Assembly (NCBI RefSeq): GCF_963677845.1 | Contig: NZ_OY782498.1 | Coordinates: forward strand, 1,046,001 to 1,110,000 | Reading direction: 5' to 3' | DNA from: an uncultured Pseudodesulfovibrio sp. | Lineage (GTDB): Bacteria; Desulfobacterota; Desulfovibrionia; Desulfovibrionales; Desulfovibrionaceae | DNA: 64,000 nt | Part shown: in pieces, positions 34,257-42,681 of the stretch | Position numbering within the stretch: position 1 is the stretch's first letter | How the letters are laid out: every line of letters starts with the position of its first letter | The notes under the pieces: generated by a model | Seen by the model: only the letters and a program-made list of their open reading frames with translations | Told to the model about the DNA's origin: nothing | Database searches by the model: none | Program-made: the position numbers and the translations under genes

Positions 34257-35183
34257 CTAGAGCATGGTCAGTAGATTGATGGCTACTGTGACATTTAAAG
34301 TGTGCATTAACCAGAATAGGAGCACGGCCAGAAAGGCCAACCCTTTGAGCCTGAGTGGTGATTCGTTTCGGGCAATGAGAATCCAGACAAGGGCACAGAT
34401 GGCTCCGAGCGCAATGGAACCGCTCCAGACAAAGGCCAGTGGCGTTCCCATGACCAGTGTCTTGTACGAAGCTGGCAGGTTCGCGAAAAGCCATCCCTGA
34501 CAACCAAGGAATCCAAGCATTGGCAGGGTGGCCCATCGGGCGGCCAGTTTTAGTGAAAAATTGTAATAGTCACGGCCGAAGTCGTCCTTGTTGCGGCGAA
34601 GTACCAGATAGGCGGCGCTTAAGGCTGCGGCTGCGGACATGGTTAGCAGGGCGTACATGACGGACATGGGGAGGATCATGGCCGTGGCTGCGATAATGGT
34701 TTCCTCTGTGGGGGTACCATGGGAGAGCGTCCAGGCGATTTTGGCCGGAATTGCCAGAGCCACACTGGTCAGTGCTGCCAATGAAGCAACCATGCCCAGA
34801 GACATGTGGAGTCCCTTGGCGTTGCGCATCATTTTCCAGGTTGTAAAATAAATGAGGCTGAAAAGAGCGAAAACAGCGAATGCCGCAAATGTGTTCAACA
34901 GAGGGGATTCCATGGTGAACAGGGCGTGGATGTATTGAGGGAATTTTGTCAGAGCCACACCGTATGCGGCCCCATCGACAATAAGGAGAAGGATGAGCAG
35001 GATAAGCCCCATTGCTCCTATTTGTTGGCCGTACTTATCGAAAAAGACACGTTTTTTTGTTTTCGCTGACATCTCACCGAGAACGGCGATAGCCGGACTG
35101 CCAATGGCGCCCATGCCGAGGAGGCTAAAAAAGGCTGGGGCCAGCAGGAATGCGATCATGGTCAGGGTTTCTTGTGTACTCAT
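34257..35183 (-). CDS. Polytopic membrane protein of unknown function
   Basis: This is a protein of about 308 residues from the ATG at 35183 (MSTQETLTMIAFLLAP), preceded by GGAG some 12 bases upstream; an ATG ten codons earlier is possible. About eight hydrophobic helices are visible, spaced evenly, with short polar loops such as SAKTKKRVFFDKYG and RRNKDDFGRDYYN. No heme-ligand pattern, binding motif or transporter signature is recognised. It stands alone between two terminator-like or divergent regions, so context does not help. Predicted inner membrane. Confidence 0.75.
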   Translation of the reverse strand: MSTQETLTMIAFLLAPAFFSLLGMGAIGSPAIAVLGEMSAKTKKRVFFDKYGQQIGAMGLILLILLLIVDGAAYGVALTKFPQYIHALFTMESPLLNTFAAFAVFALFSLIYFTTWKMMRNAKGLHMSLGMVASLAALTSVALAIPAKIAWTLSHGTPTEETIIAATAMILPMSVMYALLTMSAAAALSAAYLVLRRNKDDFGRDYYNFSLKLAARWATLPMLGFLGCQGWLFANLPASYKTLVMGTPLAFVWSGSIALGAICALVWILIARNESPLRLKGLAFLAVLLFWLMHTLNVTVAINLLTML

Positions 35184-35381
35184 GATTGATTGGAACTCCG
35201 ATTTTCTGTGCATTGCCCACCATATGTGTGCGCGCTTTTTCTGCCTGAAAAACGTATGGCATGCAAGGCTTGGATTTTGTGGGTGACTTCCGTGCGGGAT
35301 TCATCGATTCCTTGCAAAAACTCCTTGTATCGCCTATTTCCTATTGGAACGTTCAATTGTGAGAATGCGGAGAATCCATTG

Positions 35382-36254
35382 ATGAAAACATTGAAGCTCG
35401 TTTTGCTTGTTCTGCTTTGCCTGATCCTTGTTGGTTGCGCGACCACCAAGAAAGATGCGGCGACTGTCTCGGCAAGTACAGAATGGCGTATCAAAAGTCT
35501 TGAAGAGAGCTTTTTAAATCTTCGTGAACAACAGCGACGTATGGCCGATGAAAATGCTTTGGCTCAAGATAAAATAGATCAACGGTTGGCCTCACTTGAG
35601 ACAGAAATCGCGGGGCTGAAAGCCGGTGGTGTTATGGATTCTCCTGCTGAAAACATACAGGATTCACCTGCGGACAGCGGGTGGGTGACAGATTTGAAGC
35701 CTGAGGATCAAGGCTGGGTTGACGGACAGAAGCCTTCTGCGACACCCAAGGCTCAGAGCAATGAGGACAAGCCGTGGGCTGAAGTCCCCAAACCTCCGGC
35801 AGTTATCCCGGAACCAGAAGTCGTTCAGCGATCTGTAGCTAAGACTCCTGTTTCGTCCAAGCCTGTGAAGAGTTCGTCGGGAGCCAAAGGGCTGTATGAC
35901 ACGGGATTGTCCCAATATAATGCCGAACAGTTTGATGCTTCCCGAGCAACGTTTGATCAGTTCCTCAAAAAGTATCCGAGTAATGATTTGGCTGCCAATG
36001 CCCTGTATTGGAAGGGGGAAACATATTATTCTCAAAAGAATTATGCTCAGGCCATCCTGACGTTCAAGGAAGTGACTGGACGTTTTCCGAAGCATCACAA
36101 GTCTGCGTCGGCTTTGCTTAAAATTGGTATGTCTTATGATAAGGTCGGAGATTCGGATAACGCTATTTTTTATCTTCGTGCTTTGGTGGAGGACTTCCCG
36201 AAATCTCCTGCAGCCACGCTTGGTCGCAAGGAACTTTCCCGTCTGGGAGGGTAA
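35382..36254 (+). CDS. CpoB/YbgF-like TPR lipoprotein
   Basis: This 290-residue lipoprotein has a signal with lipobox LVGC (about residue 19). A coiled-coil segment follows (EWRIKSLEESFLNLREQQRR, about 32-75), then a Pro/Lys-rich linker, and C-terminal TPR repeats of the YbgF/TolA-binding type (LYDTGLSQYNAEQFDASRAT, ALYWKGETYYSQKNYAQAI). E. coli CpoB is periplasmic and links the Tol-Pal system with peptidoglycan synthesis; here it is lipid-anchored. No tol/pal genes are near. The ATG at 35382 was chosen for the signal peptide and GGAG upstream. Confidence 0.85.
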   Translation: MKTLKLVLLVLLCLILVGCATTKKDAATVSASTEWRIKSLEESFLNLREQQRRMADENALAQDKIDQRLASLETEIAGLKAGGVMDSPAENIQDSPADSGWVTDLKPEDQGWVDGQKPSATPKAQSNEDKPWAEVPKPPAVIPEPEVVQRSVAKTPVSSKPVKSSSGAKGLYDTGLSQYNAEQFDASRATFDQFLKKYPSNDLAANALYWKGETYYSQKNYAQAILTFKEVTGRFPKHHKSASALLKIGMSYDKVGDSDNAIFYLRALVEDFPKSPAATLGRKELSRLGG

Positions 36255-36322
36255 CCATTGGATCTAACATGTGGTTGGCTGATTGAATCGGATTTAGTTG
36301 TCGTACCAAGGGACCTGTCTCC

Positions 36323-37561
36323 ATGGACCTGCGCAAGGAACATTTCGCCTGTTTGGCATTGAAGCACACGCCCCGCCTTGGCCCCAAGGTGTGGCGTGAG
36401 TTGTTTGCTCATTATAAGAGTGCTTTTGATGCTGTACAGGATGCCGCTTCGTGGCCCGCCTATTCTCTTGCCAATAAGGGTATTGCTCAAAAGTGTGTTA
36501 ATGAAGTCTGGCGGGAAAAAGCCGAGGATGAATATCGAGCGACGCAACAGGCGGGCATGGATGTCGTAACCTGGTTTGATCCACGGTTCCCCAAAAGATT
36601 GAAGAATATCCCAAATCCTCCGGCCATGCTTTATGTGTCTGGAGATACCACACTTTTCAATAATCCAAGTATCGGTGTGGTCGGGGCCAGAGAATGTACG
36701 AGGCTTGGGCTGGAAACCGCTGGGCGTATCAGTGCGCAGCTGTCGAAAATTGGTATCACCGTTGTTTCCGGGCTTGCGCTTGGCATTGACCGACAGGCCC
36801 ATCTTGGCGGTCTCAAAGGCATTGGGAGTACCATTGCCGTGCTTGGTTGTGGATTGGACATCGATTATCCCATGGATAATATAGATGTCAGGCGTGAACT
36901 CGATAAAAGTGGTTTGGTTGTGACGGAGTTCGGACCAGGAGTCGGGCCAAAGGGAGGTCATTTTCCTGTGCGCAACCGGATTATTAGCGGATTGTCTCTT
37001 GGCGTACTTGTCGCCGAAGCAGCCCATAACAGCGGGAGTCTGATTACGGCTCGTTTGGCGGGGGAGCAGGGCAAGGATGTTTTTGCCGTGCCTGGTCCTA
37101 TTGGGCAGCCGACTTTTACGGGATGTCATCGGCTCATTAAGCAGGGGGCCGCTCTTGTGGAATCGGCATCTGATATCGTTGAAATTCTAAGATATGATTT
37201 TGCTCGAGAGTTGGAATTAGTCCCTGACCCAGCTCCTGCAGAAAGCGAAGACGGTGTTGAGGCTCACCAAGTTAAAATCAGGAAGAAGCGTGCACCAAAG
37301 AAAACCAAGGGAGACACGGATGCGACTGTTCCTTCATCGCGCAAGCGGCCATCGCAGGCTGACAGAGAGGCCATGAAATTGACTGATGAAGAAAGGAAGG
37401 TGTTGGCTCTACTTGATGCGACCGATAAGGTGCATATAGACAGACTTGGCCGGGAATTGTGTTTTGATTCGGCGACGATCAGTAAAATTTTACTTATTTT
37501 GGAAATGCGTGGAGCTGTTCAGCAATTGCCGGGAATGTGGTATGTCGTACGTGAATCATGA
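36323..37561 (+). CDS. dprA: DNA processing protein DprA
   Basis: DprA loads RecA on incoming single-stranded DNA during transformation. The 412-residue protein has an N-terminal helical part and the Rossmann-like domain with IGVVGARECTRLGLE, TVVSGLALGIDRQAH, LGCGLDIDYP, FPVRNRIISGLS and AHNSGSLITARLAGEQGK. A Lys-rich linker (about 305-350) precedes a C-terminal winged helix (LLDATDKVHIDRLGREL). It lies after the CpoB-like gene and before regulatory genes. Many non-competent bacteria keep dprA, so it alone does not show competence. Confidence 0.96.
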   Translation: MDLRKEHFACLALKHTPRLGPKVWRELFAHYKSAFDAVQDAASWPAYSLANKGIAQKCVNEVWREKAEDEYRATQQAGMDVVTWFDPRFPKRLKNIPNPPAMLYVSGDTTLFNNPSIGVVGARECTRLGLETAGRISAQLSKIGITVVSGLALGIDRQAHLGGLKGIGSTIAVLGCGLDIDYPMDNIDVRRELDKSGLVVTEFGPGVGPKGGHFPVRNRIISGLSLGVLVAEAAHNSGSLITARLAGEQGKDVFAVPGPIGQPTFTGCHRLIKQGAALVESASDIVEILRYDFARELELVPDPAPAESEDGVEAHQVKIRKKRAPKKTKGDTDATVPSSRKRPSQADREAMKLTDEERKVLALLDATDKVHIDRLGRELCFDSATISKILLILEMRGAVQQLPGMWYVVRES

Positions 37562-37706
37562 CCTATAGTATCAAGAAGATGGCTACAGTGTTTTTTGTGG
37601 TCATGGGGTACCTTATTTCCTTTGACAAAATATGACAGATAAGGCTTGAATATCACTATTCGACTTGATTCTTTTGTGTAAATTTTGTTTCTGAACCGGG
37701 AAAATA

Positions 37707-38102
37707 ATGCAGAAAATACCGATTAATCTTGCCGCCCCCGGCATGAAGCTGGCCAAGCCTGTCCTTAAGGAAGGCGGTATGACGATAATGGCCGAGGGGA
37801 TGGAATTGACGGACAGTCTTATTGCCCGATTGGGAAATATGAAGATTGATCGTATTACTGTGCAGGGACATCCCGTGGACATGGGGGGTGCTGGTGCCGG
37901 CACCAAGTGGGCAGAGCGTTTGGAACGTTTGGACGTTTTGTTCAGAAAACATACCGGTGACAAGTGGATGACTCGCGTCAAGGTTCGCATGGGGCAATAT
38001 TTTCAGATCAAGGCCGCGGCTCAGGAAGCGAAAATGCAAGCCCTGAAGAATATAGAATCCTCTGATGAAGATGACACAGAGAACGGCGAGAGCGAGGCTT
38101 AG
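37707..38102 (+). CDS. Small protein with HD-GYP/HDOD-associated N-terminal domain
   Basis: This is a 131-residue protein. The first 50 residues (INLAAPGMKLAKPVLKEGGM and the following LTDSLIARLGNMKIDRITVQG) resemble the small beta domain found in front of many HD-GYP and HDOD proteins. The rest is charged and helical, ending in an acidic tail. It is 3 bases from the HDOD gene, so the two are surely co-transcribed and may act together, as if one protein had been split. Catalytic activity is not expected. Confidence 0.7.
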   Translation: MQKIPINLAAPGMKLAKPVLKEGGMTIMAEGMELTDSLIARLGNMKIDRITVQGHPVDMGGAGAGTKWAERLERLDVLFRKHTGDKWMTRVKVRMGQYFQIKAAAQEAKMQALKNIESSDEDDTENGESEA

Positions 38103-38105
38103 AGC

Positions 38106-38942
38106 ATGGATGAAGATCTGAAAACCAGTATTCGTGGTGAAATCCTTCAAGTGAAGGACTTGCCGACTTTGCCGCACGTTTTGAACAAGGTTACGACGCT
38201 CGTGGAGGACCCGGATGCCTCCAGCGAGGCCATTGCCAAGGTTATTTCTACGGATCAAGTCTTATCTGCCAAAGTTTTGAAGATGGTCAATTCTCCCATT
38301 TATGGTTTTCCCGGTCGCATTAGCTCTATTCAGCATGCGTTGGTGCTGCTTGGATTCAACGTGGTACGTGGTATTATTATTTCCACATCGGTTTTTGATA
38401 TGATGGTTCAGGCCATGAAGGGGCTGTGGGAACATAGTCTTGGATGTGCAACGGCCTGTAATATTATAGCTCGACGTGCCGGGTTTGAAGATCCTGAAGA
38501 GTACGCAGTGGCTGGACTTCTGCATGATCTTGGAAAGGTCGTGACCGCTGTGCAGCTTCCTGACCTGCATGCTTCCATTCTCGATACGGTGCAGACCAAG
38601 GAAATGACTTATTTTCAAGCGGAAAAGGATGTTCTCGGATTTGGTCATGATCGCATTAACGCATGGCTTGCCCGTCATTGGGGCTTGCCGCCGAATATCC
38701 GTGAAGCCATGAGTCGTCACCATGCGCCCCAATTAGCCGAATTTTATAAGCCCATGTCCTGCGTGGTACATTTGGGTGATTTTTTGGTTAGGTTGTTCGA
38801 GTTTGGAAATTCTGGCGATGATCAAACAGCCTATCTGCGTCCTGAGGCGCTCATTGAACTCAAGTTCAAGATGTCAGATCTTGATAAGGTTATGGATGAG
38901 ATGTCCGATCAACTTCTTGAAGTTTCTGATCTCACTTTATAA
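38106..38942 (+). CDS. HDOD-domain signalling protein
   Basis: This 278-residue protein is formed by one HDOD domain. It begins LPTLPHVLNKVTTLVEDPDA, has the VLKMVNSPIYGFPGRISSIQ segment and AGLLHDLGKVV, which keeps an HD pair. HDOD proteins usually act as regulators of signalling rather than as phosphodiesterases. It is coupled to the small protein just upstream and followed after 28 bases by a REC/GGDEF-like gene, suggesting a shared regulatory unit. Confidence 0.88.
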   Translation: MDEDLKTSIRGEILQVKDLPTLPHVLNKVTTLVEDPDASSEAIAKVISTDQVLSAKVLKMVNSPIYGFPGRISSIQHALVLLGFNVVRGIIISTSVFDMMVQAMKGLWEHSLGCATACNIIARRAGFEDPEEYAVAGLLHDLGKVVTAVQLPDLHASILDTVQTKEMTYFQAEKDVLGFGHDRINAWLARHWGLPPNIREAMSRHHAPQLAEFYKPMSCVVHLGDFLVRLFEFGNSGDDQTAYLRPEALIELKFKMSDLDKVMDEMSDQLLEVSDLTL

Positions 38943-38970
38943 TTTTGTGAAGCTCTGCTAGGCTCCCTTT

Positions 38971-39933
38971 ATGAGTCAAACTCTTGAAAAATCTCTTTTT
39001 CAGCGTAAACAGACAGGCTTCTTGCTGACACCCGATGCAGCCCTTGCCGAAATGTTGCAAAAACTGTGGTCGCCGGATGTGCTTGAATTTACGGTTTTCG
39101 ATCAAGGTGGCAAGGCTATTGAGCATCTGTTCAACGAACCACCGGATCTTTTGGTCGTGGATAATCGTCTTTCGGACATATCTGGTCGAGAGATCGCGAA
39201 TCTTGTCAAAAGTGAGAATGTGTATCGACAGTTGCCGGTGGTTATGTGCGTGGACCCCATCGACGTTGAAGAGCCGTGGAATTGGAATACCATTGAGGTT
39301 GATGATTTTCTTGTCAGGCCGTTTAATCCGTCCGAGGTGCGTGATCGTATAAATCTCACCCTGTGTCGGGCCATGCGCGCACTTGATGCAAACCCGCTTT
39401 CCAAGCTGCCGGGAAATACTTCGATTATTCAGCGAATTCAGCAGTTAATCGATAGCGGTGAAGACTTTGCTCTGGCTTACTGTGACCTCGATTATTTCAA
39501 ATCTTACAACGACAAATATGGCTTTTCACGGGGCGATGAAGTCCTGATGATGTCGGCTCGACTTATCGTGAATACAATTCGTAGCTATCAGGGCGTACAG
39601 AGTTTTGTCGGGCATGTTGGTGGTGATGACTTCGTGTTTATCCTGCCGCCAGACAAGGTAGAGGGTGCGTGTAAACGCATCATCGCGGCCTTTGACGATA
39701 TTGTTCCGCATTTTTATGATCCTGAAGATCGGCAGCGGGGAAATATTACCTCCGTGGATCGAGAAGGGAATACCAAGGTTTTTCCATTGATGGCCATTTC
39801 TTTGGCTGTGGTTGTTAACATGAACGGACGGATAGAGCATTACGGCGAAGTCTCGTCCATCGCCATGGATTTGAAGAAAAAGGCCAAGGAAGACCCCAAG
39901 AGCAGTTATGTCATCGACCAACGAAAAGCGTAA
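38971..39933 (+). CDS. Receiver-like plus GGDEF-like domain protein
   Basis: This is a 320-residue protein. The N-terminal part (about 10-130) folds like a receiver domain, with DLLVVDNRLSDISG at the phospho-acceptor site and DFLVRPFNP, where the conserved Lys has become Arg. The C-terminal part is GGDEF-like: FALAYCDLDYFKSYNDKYGFSRGDEVL followed by HVGGDDFVFILP, so the signature reads GGDDF. The Glu to Asp change may reduce or abolish cyclic-di-GMP synthesis. The gene overlaps the recombinase gene downstream by 26 bases. Confidence 0.85.
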   Translation: MSQTLEKSLFQRKQTGFLLTPDAALAEMLQKLWSPDVLEFTVFDQGGKAIEHLFNEPPDLLVVDNRLSDISGREIANLVKSENVYRQLPVVMCVDPIDVEEPWNWNTIEVDDFLVRPFNPSEVRDRINLTLCRAMRALDANPLSKLPGNTSIIQRIQQLIDSGEDFALAYCDLDYFKSYNDKYGFSRGDEVLMMSARLIVNTIRSYQGVQSFVGHVGGDDFVFILPPDKVEGACKRIIAAFDDIVPHFYDPEDRQRGNITSVDREGNTKVFPLMAISLAVVVNMNGRIEHYGEVSSIAMDLKKKAKEDPKSSYVIDQRKA

Positions 39934-40867
39934 TCAACAAGGCGAAATCGTTCAGGGGTTTCTCGCCTTTCTCGCCGTGGAGAAGGGATATTCCAGTGCC
40001 ACGATCCGATCATATGGGACCGATCTTGAACAATTTCAAACTCATCTCAAGTTGAAAAAGCGTACGTTAGAGAAGCCGGAGCGGGTGACTCGCGATCATG
40101 TGCGTGGTTTTTTGGCGGAGCTACATAGGCGTCAACTTTCCAAGGCGTCCATGGGGCGGAAATTATCCAGTCTGCGTGCTTATTTTAAATATCTTTTACG
40201 GCACAAACAAATTGTCAAGGACCCCATGGCGGGCATCCGTAATCCTAAGCAGGAGAAACGGCACCCGCAATTACTCAATGTGGATCAGGCCGTATCCATG
40301 ATGGAAGCAGCTGTTGAGCCTGATCCGGAAGGCTTGCGGGATATCGCTTTGGCGGAAGTGCTTTACGGTTCTGGTTTGCGTATCAGTGAGGCTATTGGTC
40401 TGGATATGAATGACGTGGATTCGGATGTTATTCGAGTGGTGGGTAAGGGCAATAAGGAACGGATTGTTCCATTGTCTGATGCCGCGATCAAACGTATTCG
40501 GCGATACATGGAACAGCGGCATGCCTTTATCAAGGATGATTATTCCGAACAAGCACTGTTTTTGAGTGTGCGCGCCGGAAAACGGTTGGATCGGCGGCAG
40601 GCTAACCGCGTTATTGCCAAGCTCGGCAAGCTGGCAGGCCTGCCTAAGGATGTCCACCCGCATATGCTGCGACATAGTTTCGCTACGCATATGCTTGAAG
40701 CCGGAGCTGATCTTCGCAGTGTGCAGGAGCTTTTGGGGCATGAAAATTTGACCACGACTCAGCGGTACACGCATCTGGACATGCAGCACATCATGCAGGT
40801 ATACGATTCTGCGCATCCGAGAGCGGGTGCGAATGAAAGTGATACAAAAAACAACGATACGGAGTAG
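39908..40867 (+). CDS. xerC: Xer-type tyrosine recombinase (XerC/XerD)
   Basis: This 319-residue recombinase resolves chromosome dimers at dif. It has an N-terminal SAM-like core-binding domain (VEKGYSSATIRSYGTDLEQF) and the catalytic set: Arg in LYGSGLRISEAIGLD, Lys in VGKGNKERIVPL, HMLRHSFATHMLE, LLGHENLTTTQRYTH with the Tyr nucleophile. Length and motifs match XerC/XerD and not phage integrases, and the gene sits in a housekeeping block. It starts inside the preceding gene (26-base overlap). XerC against XerD is not settled by sequence alone. Confidence 0.92.
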   Translation: MSSTNEKRNQQGEIVQGFLAFLAVEKGYSSATIRSYGTDLEQFQTHLKLKKRTLEKPERVTRDHVRGFLAELHRRQLSKASMGRKLSSLRAYFKYLLRHKQIVKDPMAGIRNPKQEKRHPQLLNVDQAVSMMEAAVEPDPEGLRDIALAEVLYGSGLRISEAIGLDMNDVDSDVIRVVGKGNKERIVPLSDAAIKRIRRYMEQRHAFIKDDYSEQALFLSVRAGKRLDRRQANRVIAKLGKLAGLPKDVHPHMLRHSFATHMLEAGADLRSVQELLGHENLTTTQRYTHLDMQHIMQVYDSAHPRAGANESDTKNNDTE

Positions 40868-40870
40868 ATA

Positions 40871-41377
40871 ATGGAAAATCCCATGGTTCTTCTGGAAACC
40901 CCGGAAGGCGAAATTCTCATTGAGCTTTTCCCGGATAAGGCCCCAAAAACCGTTGAGAATTTTTTACAGTACGTGGATGACGAGTTCTATGACGGAACGT
41001 TGTTTCATCGTGTTATCAAGGGTTTTATGGTTCAGACCGGTGGTTTGACTTTCTCCATGGAAGAAAAGGAAACGCGCGAGTCCATTGAAAATGAGGCGAC
41101 CAACGGACTGAAAAATGTCGAAGGATCGGTGGCCATGGGGCGTTTGCCCGAACCGCATAGTGCGACCAGTCAGTTTTATATTAATGTTTCAGATAATGCT
41201 GATCTCGACCACACGGGCGAGGATGATGAGAATTTTGGTTACTGTGTGTTCGGTGAAGTGATCGATGGCATGGACGTGGCTGTTAAAATCAGCAAAGCCA
41301 AGACCAAGAGCTATCAGGGGTTCGACGATGTGCCGGTTGATCCGGTTTCCGTAATCACGGCTCGTCGTTTCGAGTAG
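40871..41377 (+). CDS. Cyclophilin-type peptidyl-prolyl isomerase
   Basis: This is a 168-residue cytoplasmic cyclophilin (no signal peptide) that catalyses cis-trans isomerisation of prolyl bonds. Seen are APKTVENFLQYVDDEFYDGT, FHRVIKGFMVQTGG with the catalytic Arg and Gln, and SATSQFYINVSDNADLD. It begins 3 bases after the recombinase stop and ends before a strong terminator. Confidence 0.94.
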   Translation: MENPMVLLETPEGEILIELFPDKAPKTVENFLQYVDDEFYDGTLFHRVIKGFMVQTGGLTFSMEEKETRESIENEATNGLKNVEGSVAMGRLPEPHSATSQFYINVSDNADLDHTGEDDENFGYCVFGEVIDGMDVAVKISKAKTKSYQGFDDVPVDPVSVITARRFE

Positions 41378-41398
41378 CAGACACAATAGAGTGTATAA

Positions 41399-41430
41399 AA
41401 AAAGGCGAGACCGTTTGGTCTCGCCTTTTT
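41399..41430. terminator. Bidirectional terminator after the cyclophilin gene
   Basis: A 14-bp stem (AAAAAGGCGAGACC and its complement) with loop GTTT lies between convergent genes, with T runs on both strands. Confidence 0.92.
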
Positions 41431-41448
41431 GTGTTCTGTGAGTTTTGA

Positions 41449-42594
41449 TTATGGGCGGAATTTCTTTTCTGCCTGCTGAAGCATTTTTTCTGCTTCTTCA
41501 TATTTCTTTTCCGCTTCCTCCTTGAGACCGTTCATGAGTTCCTTCACGGTAACGATCTTGTCAACAAGGTAGGCATTGGCACCAGCAAAGACAAAGCCGT
41601 GTTTGAGCTTGCCTTTGTATGCATTCACCAAAGCTTGGGCGATGCAGTACGGGGATTTTTCTTCGGCACAGGAGTGCAGGCATTTATGCACGCACTTCTT
41701 GGGTTTTTTCAACCCGCTGGATACGGCGTCGAGGAAACTGTTTTTTAGCGCGCGACCAGGCATGCCTACAGGGCTTTTGATGATGGTTACGTCTTCTTTC
41801 TTGGCATTGATGTATGCTTGCTTGAATGCTTCGTCGGCGTCGCATTCTTCTGTTGCAACGAAGCGGGTACCCATCTGGACACCTGAAGCGCCCATCTCAA
41901 GGTATTTGGCGATATCCTCGCCGGTGTACACTCCACCTGCTGCGATAACAGGAATGTTTTTGTGGTGAGACTCCTTGTAAGGACCCACGACATTTACGAC
42001 ATCGGAAACAATATTTTCAAGCTGGAATTTCGGGTCGTCGATCTGTTCCGCCTTGAAGCCGAGGTGGCCTCCGGCTTTGGGGCCTTCGACGACGAAGCCG
42101 TCGGGCAGATAGTCAAAACGGTTTAGCCATTTGCGGCACAGAATAGAAGCCGCACGACCAGAGGAAACGATGGGTACCAGTTTGGTACGCATGTCGTCCT
42201 TCATCTCTTCGGACATTTCTCGAAGATAGCCCGGCAGGTCCAGAGGCAATCCTGCACCGGAGATGATAACATCCACTTTTTCGCGGATGGAAGTGCGGAC
42301 CATGTCGCCGTAATTGGTCAAGGCGCACATGATGTTCACGCCGAGCAGACCATCGGTCATTTTGGAACGAGCTTTGCGGATTTCATCAATAAGTCCTTGA
42401 TGATCTGCAGCTTCGGGGTCTGTGGCACGCTTGGGATCACGCATGCCGATCATGGATGTGGCGATGACGCCAACGCCGCCTTCATTGGCAACGGCGCTTG
42501 CCAGGCCTGAAAGGGATATGCCGACGCCCATACCGCCCTGAATGATGGGAAGCTTGGCAGTCAGGTCACCGAAAGTAAGATTCGGAAGTTTCAT
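41449..42594 (-). CDS. Nitronate monooxygenase / 2-nitropropane dioxygenase family flavoprotein
   Basis: This is a protein of 381 residues from the ATG at 42594 (MKLPNLTFGDL), which has GAGGT upstream. FMN-binding TIM barrel signs are PIIQGGMGVGIS, DGFVVEGPKAGGHLGF, VIAAGGVYTGEDIAKYLEMGASGVQMGTRF. A Cys cluster, C-x3-C-x3-C-x7-C (KKCVHKCLHSCAEEKSPYC), lies near residue 310, and a charged coiled coil closes the protein. In an anaerobe an oxygenase role is doubtful; enoyl reductase-like (FabK) or other FMN chemistry is possible. It is monocistronic or the end of the long minus-strand operon (87-base gap). Confidence 0.85.
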   Translation of the reverse strand: MKLPNLTFGDLTAKLPIIQGGMGVGISLSGLASAVANEGGVGVIATSMIGMRDPKRATDPEAADHQGLIDEIRKARSKMTDGLLGVNIMCALTNYGDMVRTSIREKVDVIISGAGLPLDLPGYLREMSEEMKDDMRTKLVPIVSSGRAASILCRKWLNRFDYLPDGFVVEGPKAGGHLGFKAEQIDDPKFQLENIVSDVVNVVGPYKESHHKNIPVIAAGGVYTGEDIAKYLEMGASGVQMGTRFVATEECDADEAFKQAYINAKKEDVTIIKSPVGMPGRALKNSFLDAVSSGLKKPKKCVHKCLHSCAEEKSPYCIAQALVNAYKGKLKHGFVFAGANAYLVDKIVTVKELMNGLKEEAEKKYEEAEKMLQQAEKKFRP

Positions 42595-42681
42595 TGGTGT
42601 TACCTCATATTTTTCTGAAGATACGCTCGTGTGCTTGATAATGCAAATCAAGTCAAGATAAACTGGTGTTTGAATCGACTG

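Noticed and set aside
39908-40867. Integrase of the tRNA-Pro island
   Set aside because: Its motifs, length and housekeeping neighbourhood fit XerC/XerD, and it lies 13 kb outside the repeats.
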